Shown here piece after piece: positions 16,716 to 28,334 of a stretch of DNA of 64,000 nucleotides. A program made the translations under genes and the position numbers. The DNA lies in the NCBI GenBank assembly GCA_963752045.1, contig CAVVWN010000014.1, positions 682,001 through 746,000 of the forward strand, written 5' to 3'. The DNA is from DATKDF01 sp963752045. GTDB taxonomy: Bacteria > Acidobacteriota > Vicinamibacteria > Vicinamibacterales > SCN-69-37. The notes beneath the pieces are model-generated. The model had not been told where the DNA came from. It ran no database searches and worked only from the letters and a program-made list of their open reading frames with translations. Numbering within the stretch: the first letter of the stretch is position 1; the number at the start of each line of letters is the position of its first letter.

Positions 16716-18807
16716 CTACACGGCCATCGTTCGGCTGTACTCGGTGCCGACGCGGCCCTTTCTGCACGCGCTCGTCACCATGAATGCCGCCGAGTGCTTG
16801 GCCTGAATGGCAAGCGCATCGGCCAGCGTCGCGCCGCATGATGCGTGCACGCAGTCGAAAATGGCTTTGCGGGCCGCCTCGGTGGCCGGGCTGCCGGCTT
16901 CCGGAAGAGCACCGACGCTTGAAGGGAGGCCCGCGAGCGGCTCCGTGCTGAGCGAGCGGGCCGTGATGCCCTGCTTGCCTCCAGAAGCGAGCCCCCAGGC
17001 CGTCTTCAGCAGGTCGTTCAATGGGCCTGCGTAATCAAGGAGCCAGCCGACGGCCTTTTCGGCCCGGACCGGCGCGCCGGACAGCAGCAGGTGCAACAGG
17101 CGTGGCCAGTCGGAAGGCTGCGCCTTTCGAAACGCCCAGTGACAGCCTTCCATGCCGGGCACGACGGGCAGCGTGACTTCCGGCATGCCCAGCTGCGATC
17201 CGTTCACGGCCAGGAGATAGTGGCAGTGCGTCAGGAGCTCGAGCATGCCGCCAAGGCAGCGCTTGCCGCTCACGACGCCCACCGACGTCGTGAACTCCGA
17301 GTGCAGCCGGCGTGCCGTGGCCGACCATCGTTCGGCAAGCGCCTGGCCGGCCGACACATCCTCGAGCGCGGGAAAGAAGTCACTCGTGTCGGCGCCAACC
17401 ATCTGCGTGGAGAGGTGGAAGTCGCCGCCGAGGATGACGCGATCGATCCCCGCCGCCTTCAGCCAGTCGATCGCGCGATTGAGCTCGACATCCACGTCGC
17501 GGTTGTAGCTCTCGCGACTGATCGTGATGACGCCCACTCGGCCGTCGTGCTCGGCGTTGACGTAAAGCTGCTGCCACTCGGGTTCCTCGATGCGCCGAAG
17601 CTCGTCCGGATACCAGGCCGACCCGGCGGCCTGCGGGTGCCACGCGTGATAAGCCTCGACACGCCGGATCGCCTCGTCGGCGCCCATCTCCCGGATCATG
17701 GCCATCGTGCCGCGCCGGAACTGCGCGCAGAGCTCGCCGATTGCGTTCATCTGCGCCATGTGCGAGCGCCGTTCCCTGAGCAGGAGCGACGTCATCTGCA
17801 CGAGCGGGCCCGCAATCCGGCTCTGGAAAGCGTCTTCCTCGTCGTTGCTAAGCGCCCAGTCGACGAGCGGACGGAAGTGGTTCGGCGGGTACCAATCCTG
17901 ACCCGTGTCCTTGCGTTCGACCAGATCGGCCGTCGGCGTGAACACGTCGCCGTACTGCTCGCTCAGGTGGTGCAGACACGACCACGTCAAAAAGTTGGCC
18001 CCCCTTGCCCCGATGGCGTCGTGCGCGCGGAGCGGGTTCGGACCGAAGTGCTTCCGGACGAACTTGTCGATCTTCCAGTAGGGCATGTTGCTCGACGCGT
18101 GATACCTGAGCGACGCGAGCGTGACGCCGCAGAAGAGCACGTCGAGGATGAACGACCAGTGATCGCTCACCGGAACCGGCAGCAATCCGAGCGACCAGAG
18201 CAGCTTCGTCATGGCCGACGGCTGCGCTTCGACGACCTCGAACACCTTGTTGATCTCGTGAGGGAACGCCGGATGCGCGATCCCGACGCCCAGCTCCGAG
18301 CTCGGAAACCCCGAGGTGACCGATCGAATCTCGATCTCCGGATACGCGGCCCGGAACGTCGCGTAGTGCGCCTTCTTGATCTCCAGGATCTCGGGGATGG
18401 CCTCGAGCAGGAATCGGGGCTTGAACCCGCCGAGCGCCGACGGCAGACGCCGGCCGTCGTAACTCAGCCGGACGATGTTGCCCATGATGCGTGCGGCCGC
18501 TTCGGGACCGAAGGAGGCCGGCAAGGCCCGCGTACTTCGCGCCGATGCCGTCCGGGGCACTGGGAAAGTCGAGTCCGACGATCGTGATGCCGAACGGTTC
18601 CAGCCGCGAAGCGAACTGCATCGCCTTGCCGGCGCCGACGATGCCGTTGGCGCCGGAGATGACCATGCTGCCGCGGTCGCTGGCGGGACCGAAGACCTCG
18701 TCGACGAGAGCGGCCGTGTCGACTGGCAGACGGCCGCGCTGATAGATCTCGAGGACGCTTCCGAGGCCCAGCGTCTCGAGCGTGGGGGTGCGAAGCGAGG
18801 TCGCCAT
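16716..18807 (-). pseudogene. 3-hydroxyacyl-CoA dehydrogenase / enoyl-CoA hydratase fusion, interrupted by one frameshift
   Basis: The N-terminal piece (MATSLRTPTLETLG, then a nucleotide-binding stretch ISGANGIVGAGKAMQF) runs from 18807. It loses frame near 18516-18524, where GLA should continue directly into ASFGPEAAARIMGN. One extra G/C in the run GCCGGCC explains it. Downstream are a dehydrogenase-like middle (GVGIAHPAFPHEINKVFEVV) and a crotonase-fold C-terminus (GVITISRE, RVILGGDFH, SGKRCLGGMLELLTHC). The joined product would be ~696 residues. Its start overlaps the thiolase stop as TGATG, so the two are translationally coupled. The predicted job is hydration and oxidation of enoyl-CoA, here probably crotonyl-CoA. 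A sequencing error and a true mutation are equally possible. Confidence 0.7.
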
Positions 18808-20018
18808 CAGTTCTTCCTCCGGTCGGTGACGGCGAAGATCGCCGCAATGCCGACGTCGCCGGCCGCGCAGCCGAAGAGCAGCACGTGGCCGCCGCCGAGC
18901 GACACGGCCTCCTCGAGGCCCTCGATGAGCGACCGGGTGAGCGTCGGCCCCTGCGGATGGCCCCACACGAGCGAGCAGCCGGTCCTGTTCATGTCCTTCC
19001 AGTCGCAGCCGAGAAGCTTCGCGAAGATGGCGTCGTTGACGGCAAACGGGTTGTGGTTCTTGAGCACCGCCATGTCGCCCATCGCGAAGCCGGTCTTTGC
19101 GAAGAGCTTCTGCACGGCGAGCGAAGGCGCTTCCGGCATCAAGGCGGGATTTGTTCGAACCTCGGTCCGCGCGACGAAGCGGATGTCGATCTCGGGCCGC
19201 GCGCTGAGCTCGGCGGCCTTGTCGGCCGTGGTCACGATGAGCGTCGCCATGCCGTCGGCGGCGTGGGTCTGGCCGCCGGCGGTGACGCACGTATCGAGCT
19301 CGCGCATCGCCCGCAGCCCGTCCATCGTCACCTTGCGGATGCCGTTGTCGTCGTCGATCCGTCCGAGCGGCCGGCCCTGCACGTTCAACAGGTCGAGCGG
19401 GACGCAGACCTTGTCGAGGAATCCCGAGGCCTTGGCCTCGAAGTACTGCTCGTATCGGTGGAACGACAGCTCGTCCACTTCGCGGCGGTCGAGCTTGTAC
19501 TTGCGCGCGGCGGCGCCGGCCGTGGCGATCATCGCCTTGCCGGTTGCGGGATCGAACCCGAAGTTGTCCCACACGTCGCTCAGCGCAAACGTCCGTTCGT
19601 AGGCCCGCCGTTCCGGGAACACGCCGACGGGCGAGTCGCTCGTGCGGTCGAACGTCAGCACGCCGACGACGTCGCCGCCGTCGGCATCGACCTGGGCGCC
19701 CGCGGCCAGGACAGCCTGCAGGCCCGTGGCGCACGCCTGTTCCAGGTGATAGCCGGGGATGCGACGGCCGAAACACGAGGCGACGAGCGGCGCGTTCCAG
19801 AACTTCCAGTGCCAGGGGATCGTCGAGCCGATGATGAGGTAGTCGAGCGAGTCGGTCGGCACTTTCCGGAGGCCGAGAATGCGGTTCGCGGATTCCCCGG
19901 CGAACTGCCCGATGTTGACTTCGGCCAGCGCGGATGTCTGCCAGGCAGGAAAGTAACTGGCCCCCCAGCACCCGTACGGAATCCGGGCCCGCGGGTACAG
20001 GGTGACATGGCTGTTCAT
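18807..20018 (-). CDS. Thiolase family acetyl-CoA acyltransferase
   Basis: This 403-residue thiolase-fold enzyme has catalytic Cys96 in EQACATGLQAV, a His in KNHNPFAVND, and a C-terminal segment with GCSLVWGHPQGPT and LLFGCAAGDVG. That is the expected nucleophile plus His/Cys base set. It cleaves 3-ketoacyl-CoA with CoA, or condenses two acetyl-CoA. The ATG at 20018 is preferred to a TTG two codons upstream because GAGGAG lies seven bases before it. It is first gene of a two-gene leftward operon, divergent from glutaryl-CoA dehydrogenase. Confidence 0.85.
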   Translation of the reverse strand: MNSHVTLYPRARIPYGCWGASYFPAWQTSALAEVNIGQFAGESANRILGLRKVPTDSLDYLIIGSTIPWHWKFWNAPLVASCFGRRIPGYHLEQACATGLQAVLAAGAQVDADGGDVVGVLTFDRTSDSPVGVFPERRAYERTFALSDVWDNFGFDPATGKAMIATAGAAARKYKLDRREVDELSFHRYEQYFEAKASGFLDKVCVPLDLLNVQGRPLGRIDDDNGIRKVTMDGLRAMRELDTCVTAGGQTHAADGMATLIVTTADKAAELSARPEIDIRFVARTEVRTNPALMPEAPSLAVQKLFAKTGFAMGDMAVLKNHNPFAVNDAIFAKLLGCDWKDMNRTGCSLVWGHPQGPTLTRSLIEGLEEAVSLGGGHVLLFGCAAGDVGIAAIFAVTDRRKN

Positions 20019-20127
20019 GGGCAACTCCTCGGACGACCTCGCATGGCGGCCTCGCGCCGCGCATACGTTCTACCATAGCGCGCCGGAGCGGGGCAGGCGG
20101 CCGGGCTATGATTAGACGAGTATCGCC

Positions 20128-21318
20128 ATGGCCACAAAGACCGAGACCCGATTCAACTGGAGCGACCCCCTCTTACTCGAGCAGCAGCTCACCGACGAGG
20201 AGCGCATGGTCGGTGACACCGCGCGGAGCTACGCTCGAGACAAGCTCGCGCCACGCGCGCTCGAGATGTTCCGCACCGAGGGCGTCGACACGGCCATCTT
20301 TCGCGAGCTCGGCGAGCTCGACATGCTCGGCATCGTCATTCCGGAAGCGTACGGGGGGGCCGGGCTCGGGTATGTGGCTTACGGGTTGGTGGCGCGGGAG
20401 GTCGAGCGCGTCGATTCGGGCTTCCGCTCGATGATGAGCGTGCAGGGCTCGCTCGTGATGCACCCGATCAACCAGTTCGGCACCGAAGCGCAGAAGCAGA
20501 AGTACCTGCCGAAGCTGGCGAAGGGTGAGTGGATCGGCTGCTTCGGGCTCACCGAGCCGAATCACGGGTCAGATCCCGGAGGGATGACGACGCGGGCGAA
20601 GGCGGTGAAGGGCGGCTACGAGATTACCGGCACGAAGGCGTGGATCACGAGCAGCCCCATCGCCGACGTGTTCATCGTATGGGCCAAGGACGAGGCCGAC
20701 GACATCCGCGGCTTCGTGCTCGAGAAGGACTGGAAGGGCCTGTCGGCCCCGGCCACGCACGGCAAGGTCGGTCTGCGCACGAGCATTACCGGCGAGATCG
20801 TGATGGACGGCGTGTTCTGTCCCGAAGAGAACGCCTTCCCCGAGGTTCGCGGGCTGAAGGGGCCGTTCAGTTGTCTCAACAGCGCGCGGTACGGCATCGC
20901 GTGGGGTGCGCTCGGCGCGGCGGAGGACTGCTGGCATCGCGCGCGGGAGTACGTGCTCGACCGCAAGCAGTTCGGCCGGCCGCTCGCAGCCAATCAGCTC
21001 ATTCAGAAAAAGCTCGCCGACATGCAGACCGAGATCACGATCGGGCTGCAGGCCTGCCTGAGGCTCGGCCGCATGAAGGACGAGGGCGTGGCCGCGCCGG
21101 AGATCACGTCGATCCTCAAGCGCAACTCGTGCGGCAAGGCGCTCGACATCGCGCGGATGGCCCGCGACATGCTGGGTGGCAACGGCGTCGTCGACGAGTT
21201 CGGCGTGATCCGGCACCTCGTGAACCTGGAAGTCGTCAACACGTACGAGGGCACGCACGACATTCACGCGCTCATCCTGGGGCGGGCGCAGACGGGGATT
21301 GCGGCTTTCGCGAACTGA
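20128..21318 (+). CDS. gcdH: Glutaryl-CoA dehydrogenase
   Basis: This 396-residue FAD enzyme of the acyl-CoA dehydrogenase fold oxidatively decarboxylates glutaryl-CoA to crotonyl-CoA. GcdH-type segments are intact: FRSMMSVQGSLVMHPINQFG with the substrate-carboxylate Arg, GCFGLTEPNHGSDPGGM, FGRPLAANQLIQKKLADMQ, and YEGTHDIHALILGRAQTG with catalytic Glu near residue 373. This is a much closer match than to medium- or short-chain dehydrogenases. TATGAT lies 15 bases before the ATG. It is divergent from thiolase and hydratase/dehydrogenase genes that could process its product. Confidence 0.93.
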   Translation: MATKTETRFNWSDPLLLEQQLTDEERMVGDTARSYARDKLAPRALEMFRTEGVDTAIFRELGELDMLGIVIPEAYGGAGLGYVAYGLVAREVERVDSGFRSMMSVQGSLVMHPINQFGTEAQKQKYLPKLAKGEWIGCFGLTEPNHGSDPGGMTTRAKAVKGGYEITGTKAWITSSPIADVFIVWAKDEADDIRGFVLEKDWKGLSAPATHGKVGLRTSITGEIVMDGVFCPEENAFPEVRGLKGPFSCLNSARYGIAWGALGAAEDCWHRAREYVLDRKQFGRPLAANQLIQKKLADMQTEITIGLQACLRLGRMKDEGVAAPEITSILKRNSCGKALDIARMARDMLGGNGVVDEFGVIRHLVNLEVVNTYEGTHDIHALILGRAQTGIAAFAN

Positions 21319-21435
21319 CGAGATGGACCAGGCCGCCGTGATCACGAAGGACGGGAAGATCCGGACCTGTCCCCATGTGCGCAGCGTGTGGTGAGCGATC
21401 TCCGGCGGCCCGAGGATCGGATGCCTGCGACTGAA

Positions 21436-21897
21436 TCAGTCCCGATTGTCCCGCGCTCGAAGCGTGGCTTCGAGCACGGGAAGGCTGGCGACGTCCTTGG
21501 GTCGTGCAGTCGCCCGCTTGCTCGCGATCACGCGCTCGAGCGGAAGGACGCGCAGGATCACACCCTCGATGTTCCGATCGATACCGGCCTCATACTCGTC
21601 GGCAAATCGCTTCAAGCCGTGCGCAGTGAGGACGACGTCAATCCGCGAGAACTCGTCGCCACCAAACGCAGGCGGCTGCAAGCCGAAGCCCGAGACCCAG
21701 AAGCCGCCTGCATCCTGGGCTGCGAGCCTGATCTGGTCAGTGTCGGCGGTTTCGAACCAGACGTCGATGTCCTGGGTCGCGACCGGCGCGCCTTCGAGGA
21801 CGGCGGCTCCGAGGCTAACGATCAGGAACTTGACCCCACGGGCGCGGAGCGCCGCAAACAACCGCCGCTCAGCGGGCGTGAGCGCGAAGGCGTCCAC
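21436..21897 (-). CDS. Nucleotidyltransferase-like protein (DUF6036/AbiEii-like fold)
   Basis: This is a 153-residue protein. FLIVSLGAAVLEGAPVATQD followed by IDVWFE resembles the GG-x-A-x-hG-x-RxTxDiD pattern of nucleotidyltransferase-fold proteins. The first glycine is replaced by SLG, so activity is doubtful. The C-terminal IEGVILRVLPLERVIASKRA is the usual pattern that follows. The GTG at 21897 is preferred: GAGGA lies seven bases upstream and homology begins there, although the frame stays open further. No partner antitoxin or toxin is seen beside it. Confidence 0.65.
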   Translation of the reverse strand: MDAFALTPAERRLFAALRARGVKFLIVSLGAAVLEGAPVATQDIDVWFETADTDQIRLAAQDAGGFWVSGFGLQPPAFGGDEFSRIDVVLTAHGLKRFADEYEAGIDRNIEGVILRVLPLERVIASKRATARPKDVASLPVLEATLRARDNRD

Positions 21898-22084
21898 GGC
21901 TGAGTCCTCGGCGGAGGCGTGCTTCTGGGGAATGCTCCAGACATCGCAAGGCGTGGTACACGTCGCCGGGATCGAGGCCTGGATACCTGGCGGCGACGGC
22001 ATTGGCTCGTCGCCACAAGCAGAGGTGCACGGTCCTTCCTGCCGAGGCGTACAATCCACCCTGCACGTTTGATCCGCACACGAC

Positions 22085-22564
22085 ATGTCCGATTCCTCTG
22101 CGGGAGAACAGACGGCCCGTGAAGATCCTGGCGGGCGAGCAGACGTCTCCGGCGCACCACACGCTGCCGGTACGGCAGTTGGCCGGTATCTGGTCCTCTG
22201 GGTCGGTGTGATTATCGCGGCGGTCGTCCCCTGGGCCACATTTCGAACCCACTCGCACTGGGCCAAGGTCATCTGGGTTCCGTTCTCGACGCCGCCGGAG
22301 CTCACGGTGAGAGACGTCGTTGGGAACGTCCTGTTGTACGTGCCGTTTGGATATTTCTTCTGCAAACGGTCGCCGCGCCTCGCGGGAGTCTACCTGCGAG
22401 GTGTCTTCTGGGCATGCCTGCTGTCCGTACTCACAGAATTGACGCAGGTGTACAGCCACAGCCGGTTTCCTTCGACGACCGACATCCTGCTGAACATCGC
22501 CGGCTCGGTCGCGGGAATGCATCTGGCGTGGCGCGGTCGGCCGCGCTCGCAATTTCCTGCTTGA
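22085..22564 (+). CDS. VanZ-like family membrane protein
   Basis: This is a protein of up to 159 residues with membrane segments at VGRYLVLWVGVIIAAVVPW, VRDVVGNVLLYVPFGYFFC, VYLRGVFWACLLSVLTEL and TDILLNIAGSVAGM. The DVVGNVLLYVPFGYF and SVLTELTQVY segments with a following RFPSTTDILLN are characteristic of VanZ-like proteins. The family role is poorly defined; VanZ itself lowers teicoplanin binding. The start is uncertain: the first ATG has no convincing ribosome site, and ~25 hydrophilic residues precede the first helix. TACAAT at 22050 could be its -10 element. Confidence 0.72.
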   Translation: MSDSSAGEQTAREDPGGRADVSGAPHAAGTAVGRYLVLWVGVIIAAVVPWATFRTHSHWAKVIWVPFSTPPELTVRDVVGNVLLYVPFGYFFCKRSPRLAGVYLRGVFWACLLSVLTELTQVYSHSRFPSTTDILLNIAGSVAGMHLAWRGRPRSQFPA

Positions 22565-22712
22565 CTCGCGGTTCGAGCCAGCCGCAGACTTCGCTCTTCC
22601 AGCCATTCCGTTGTCGATAGCAGGAGTTCTGCCGTGGTCCGCGCCGGACACCTGCGGCTGCCTGCTGGTAACATCAGCGCCGTATCATCGAGCATCTCCA
22701 GGGGGTTCGCCA

Positions 22713-24107
22713 ATGAAGCCGAGACTCCATGCGATCGTCGCCGCCGCCGTCCTGTGTCCGCTCGCGGACACCGTGCCTGCGCAGCAGTCGCCATCAGTGC
22801 CCGGCGGCGCACCGGCCTTCACGATGGCGCTCACGGGCGATTCGATCATCACGCGGCGGCTGTCCGTCCATCAGGAGCCGGAGTTCCTGAAGATGATCGA
22901 CCTCGTGCGTGGCGCCGACATGGCGTTCACCAATCTCGAGATGCTCTTCCACGACTACGAGTCGTACCCGATGCACGCAAGCGGCGGCACCTACATGCGG
23001 GCCGAGCCGGCGCTCGTCCACGAACTCGTCTGGGCAGGCTTCGACATGGTGTCCCGCGCCAACAACCACACCGGTGATTACGGCGTGGAGGGCATGCGCA
23101 CGACGACGAAGCACGTGGCGGCGGCGGGCCTGGTGCAGGCGGGCGTCGGCGAGACGCTCACCGAGGCACGCGAGCCGCACTTCCTCGAGACCGCCACGGC
23201 GCGCGTCGCCCTCATCTCGGTGGCCTCCACGTTCCCGGACCACTCGCGCGCCGGCCGATCGCGCGGCGACATTCCCGGCAGGCCAGGTCTCAATCCGCTG
23301 CGTTTCACCACCACCAACGTGACGACCGAAGCCGGGCTGGCAGCGCTGGGCGAGGCGATGGCCACGGCGGGCTTCGGTGGGCGCGGAGGAGGCGGCGGGC
23401 GAGGTGGTGCGGCGCAGTCGTTGAACGTGTTCGGCACACGGGTGGTGGTGGGACCGGAACCGGGCGTGCGGACCGAGCCAAATCAGGAGGACATGGACGA
23501 GATCGCCGCCGCGGTGAGGAGTGCCGATCGGCTGGCCGACTACACGATCGTCACCATCCACGCGCACGAAGGCAACCGCAACCGGCTGGTGCCTGCCGAG
23601 TTTCTGATGACGTTCGCGCGCGCCATGATCGACGCCGGCGCGGACGTGTTCGTCGGCCATGGACCCCACGTGCTGCGCGGCATCGAGATCTACAAGGACA
23701 AGCCGATTCTCTACAGCCTGGGCGACTTCATCTTTCAGAACGAGACGCTGCTTCGTCTGCCCAGCGAGAATTACGAGGCGTACGACCTCGGCCCGGACGC
23801 CCAGGTGGCCGATTTCAACAGCCGGCGATACCGCGACGACACGACGGGCTTTCCGGCCGACCCGCTCATCTGGGAAGCCGTGATCGCCATGCCGACCTTT
23901 CAGGGAGGCCGGCTCGTCGAGCTCGTCCTGCATCCGATCTCACTGGGCTTCGGCCAGCCGGCCAGCCAGCGCGGCCGCCCGCGGCTCGCCGAGCCCGAGC
24001 TGGGCAGGAAGATCATCGACGACCTCACCCGGCTGTCGCAGCCCTTCGGCACGACGATCGAGTACCGCAACGGTACAGGCCGGGTCGCGCTCGACTCGTC
24101 CCGCTGA
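22713..24107 (+). CDS. Secreted CapA-family protein (metallophosphatase-like)
   Basis: This is a 464-residue protein with a signal peptide (HAIVAAAVLCPLADTVPAQQ). The PGA_cap/CapA fold is shown by ALTGDSIITRR, MAFTNLEML, RANNHTGDYG, YTIVTIHAHEGNR, and HGPHVLRGIEIYKDKPILYS followed by LGDFIFQ. These are the metal-site residues of the calcineurin-like CapA group linked with poly-gamma-glutamate export or turnover. No capB/capC neighbours are visible, so an independent hydrolase role is likely. An RG-rich low-complexity stretch (GRGGGGGRGG) sits near residue 225. AGGGGG precedes the ATG. Confidence 0.85.
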   Translation: MKPRLHAIVAAAVLCPLADTVPAQQSPSVPGGAPAFTMALTGDSIITRRLSVHQEPEFLKMIDLVRGADMAFTNLEMLFHDYESYPMHASGGTYMRAEPALVHELVWAGFDMVSRANNHTGDYGVEGMRTTTKHVAAAGLVQAGVGETLTEAREPHFLETATARVALISVASTFPDHSRAGRSRGDIPGRPGLNPLRFTTTNVTTEAGLAALGEAMATAGFGGRGGGGGRGGAAQSLNVFGTRVVVGPEPGVRTEPNQEDMDEIAAAVRSADRLADYTIVTIHAHEGNRNRLVPAEFLMTFARAMIDAGADVFVGHGPHVLRGIEIYKDKPILYSLGDFIFQNETLLRLPSENYEAYDLGPDAQVADFNSRRYRDDTTGFPADPLIWEAVIAMPTFQGGRLVELVLHPISLGFGQPASQRGRPRLAEPELGRKIIDDLTRLSQPFGTTIEYRNGTGRVALDSSR

Positions 24108-24148
24108 GCCCCACCGCAATCTCCGGTTATGATGTCGGCGACTCCGAC

Positions 24149-26821
<2,673 letters not shown>

Positions 26822-26991
26822 GGTGCCGACCTCACGGGTCGTCAGTCCGCTGCCACAGCGGAGCGGTTCGCCGGGCTGATGCGCGGCCAGCCACGGCGTC
26901 TTCCGATTGCGTGTCGCACTTCGTGTCCGCCCGCCGTCGAGCGAGCCGATCAGCGTGAACACCGAAGAACGGCGCGGAAGGGAGTGACCGA

Positions 26992-27016
26992 AGGTTGGGT
27001 GACCGGGACCCAACCT
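26992..27016 (-). terminator. Hairpin downstream of the heme A synthase gene
   Basis: AGGTTGGGT (26992-27000) and ACCCAACCT (27008-27016) form a perfect 9-bp stem with a 7-base loop, 17 bases beyond the ctaA stop. There is no T-run after it on either strand. It lies in the 211-base gap between two convergent genes, which otherwise shows nothing I can support. Confidence 0.45.
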
Positions 27017-27032
27017 GAGTTCGCCGGACCCG

Positions 27033-27950
27033 CTACGCCGGCGACGTCGCGTTCCACCAGCTCCAGACGACGGCGATCCAGAGCACGTTCGACAGGAAGA
27101 GGTGCGCGATCTGGAGCGGCAGCGGCGCGAGCACGATCATCGTGACGATGCCGAGCGCCACCTGCCCGACGACGAGCGTGAGCACGAGCCGGCGCGAGAA
27201 GGCCCGGGACGGGCCGCCGAACATCGGGTGCTTGAGCGCCAGCACGAAAAGCCCGGCGCCGACGACGGCGGCCAGCGCCGGGTGCCAGATGCGCAACCGA
27301 ATCAGGAAGTGCGCCGTGGCGTCGAAGTCGGCCCGCACGCCTTCGATGAAGGTCTCGGACGGAAAGAGCGTGTCGCCGAGCGCGACGACGGCGCCCGAGG
27401 CGGCCACGACGACGAGGCCCGCGAGAACGGCGGTGAGCGGGCGGATGCCGCTCGCGTCCCTCGACGCCATGCCCTCGCCGTCAGGCCGGGCCGCCCACCA
27501 GATGGCGGCCGTCATCGAGCCGACGAGCAGCATCGTATTGAAGAGGTGCACGGCGATGTAGCCGGCACGCATCGCCGAGGCATTGTCCTCGACGAGGCCC
27601 AGGAGTACGAGGCCCGCGCCGACGGCAGCCTCGATCATCATGAAGACGAACGTCACCGCGGCCCAGCGACGCGCCTGGTGCCCGCGCGGGAAGACGCGCC
27701 GCGACCCGAACACCAGCCCGAGCGAGAGCAGCATGGCTATGCCGCTCGTCAGCCGGTGCACGTATTCGATGACGGTGGACGCCGCCGGCGCGAGCGGCAC
27801 GGCAACGCCATTACAGAGCGGCCAGTGACTGCCGCAACCCGCGCCGGAGCCGGTGGCGCGCACGACCGCGCCCCAGAGGATCACCAGCACGGTGATGCCG
27901 AGCGTCACCCAGGCGAATTGAACGAACCGATGGGCCGGCCCACGAGCCAT
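27033..27950 (-). CDS. ctaA: Heme A synthase (COX15/CtaA family)
   Basis: This 305-residue, eight-helix membrane protein oxidises the C8 methyl of heme O to the formyl of heme A for aa3-type oxidase. Conserved features are the ligand His residues in IEYVHRLTSG and AVHLFNTMLL, the first-loop Cys pair in GSGAGCGSHWPLC, then RLRIWHPALAAVV and LQIAHLFLSNVLW. No ctaB or oxidase subunit is present in the window. It is the last gene of a leftward series starting with the TolC gene. Confidence 0.92.
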   Translation of the reverse strand: MARGPAHRFVQFAWVTLGITVLVILWGAVVRATGSGAGCGSHWPLCNGVAVPLAPAASTVIEYVHRLTSGIAMLLSLGLVFGSRRVFPRGHQARRWAAVTFVFMMIEAAVGAGLVLLGLVEDNASAMRAGYIAVHLFNTMLLVGSMTAAIWWAARPDGEGMASRDASGIRPLTAVLAGLVVVAASGAVVALGDTLFPSETFIEGVRADFDATAHFLIRLRIWHPALAAVVGAGLFVLALKHPMFGGPSRAFSRRLVLTLVVGQVALGIVTMIVLAPLPLQIAHLFLSNVLWIAVVWSWWNATSPA

Positions 27951-28008
27951 GCGACGCCCATCAGCATATCCGACCGGACGTGGAGGCCGGCGGGACAGGC
28001 GGCGTCTT

Positions 28009-28206
28009 TCAGGCGTGCTGCTCGTGGAGGCCGGCCTTCTTCAGGATCGTCATCATCGGGCACCAGCCCGTGAATGCCGACTGCACGAGGTTGGCGCCGA
28101 CGAACATGGTGAACCAGAGAAAGCGAACGTCCACGAACATACCGGCAAGCGCGCTAGCGAGCACGAAGAGACCACCAACGAGACGGATTCCAGCTTCAAC
28201 GGTCAT
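28009..28206 (-). CDS. DUF2892 (YgaP-type) small membrane protein
   Basis: This 65-residue protein has two helices (RLVGGLFVLASALAGMFV and FLWFTMFVGANLVQSAF) and the typical FTGWCPMMTILKKAG tail with a conserved Cys. This is the membrane module of YgaP-like proteins, without the rhodanese domain. AAGGAG lies six bases before the ATG. Much longer frames reading through it start in unrelated sequence and are not supported. Separated from the universal stress gene by the palindrome array. Confidence 0.8.
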   Translation of the reverse strand: MTVEAGIRLVGGLFVLASALAGMFVDVRFLWFTMFVGANLVQSAFTGWCPMMTILKKAGLHEQHA

Positions 28207-28230
28207 TGCTTCTCCTTGACACTCCTGTGC

Positions 28231-28329
28231 GGGCCGGCTGAAGCCGGCCCCTCCTGAGTTCATGTCTGGGCCGGCTGAAGCCGGCCCCTCCTCAACTCCT
28301 GTGCTGGAGGGGCGGCCTTCAGGCCGCCC
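28231..28329. repeat. Three REP-like palindromes
   Basis: Identical 20-base palindromes GGGCCGGCTGAAGCCGGCCC lie at 28231-28250 and 28268-28287. A variant, GGGCGGCCTTCAGGCCGCCC, lies at 28310-28329. Each is followed or preceded by CTCCT/GGAGG-type flanks. They fill the 128-base gap between the universal stress and DUF2892 genes and would form strong RNA hairpins, so they may attenuate or protect the operon mRNA. Confidence 0.75.
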
Positions 28330-28334
28330 TCTCC

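Noticed and set aside
17091..18587. A 498-codon plus-strand frame across the hydratase/dehydrogenase gene.
   Set aside because: Its composition is Arg/His/Asp-rich without recognisable domains. The minus strand carries crotonase and dehydrogenase homology.
21436..21897. AbiEii-type abortive infection toxin.
   Set aside because: The nucleotidyltransferase signature is incomplete (SLG instead of GGS/GGT), and there is no AbiEi-like partner, so no toxin-antitoxin call is made.
28231..28329. Possible CRISPR array from the repeated palindromes.
   Set aside because: There are only three units, the spacers are short and low in information, one unit is a variant, and no cas genes are present.
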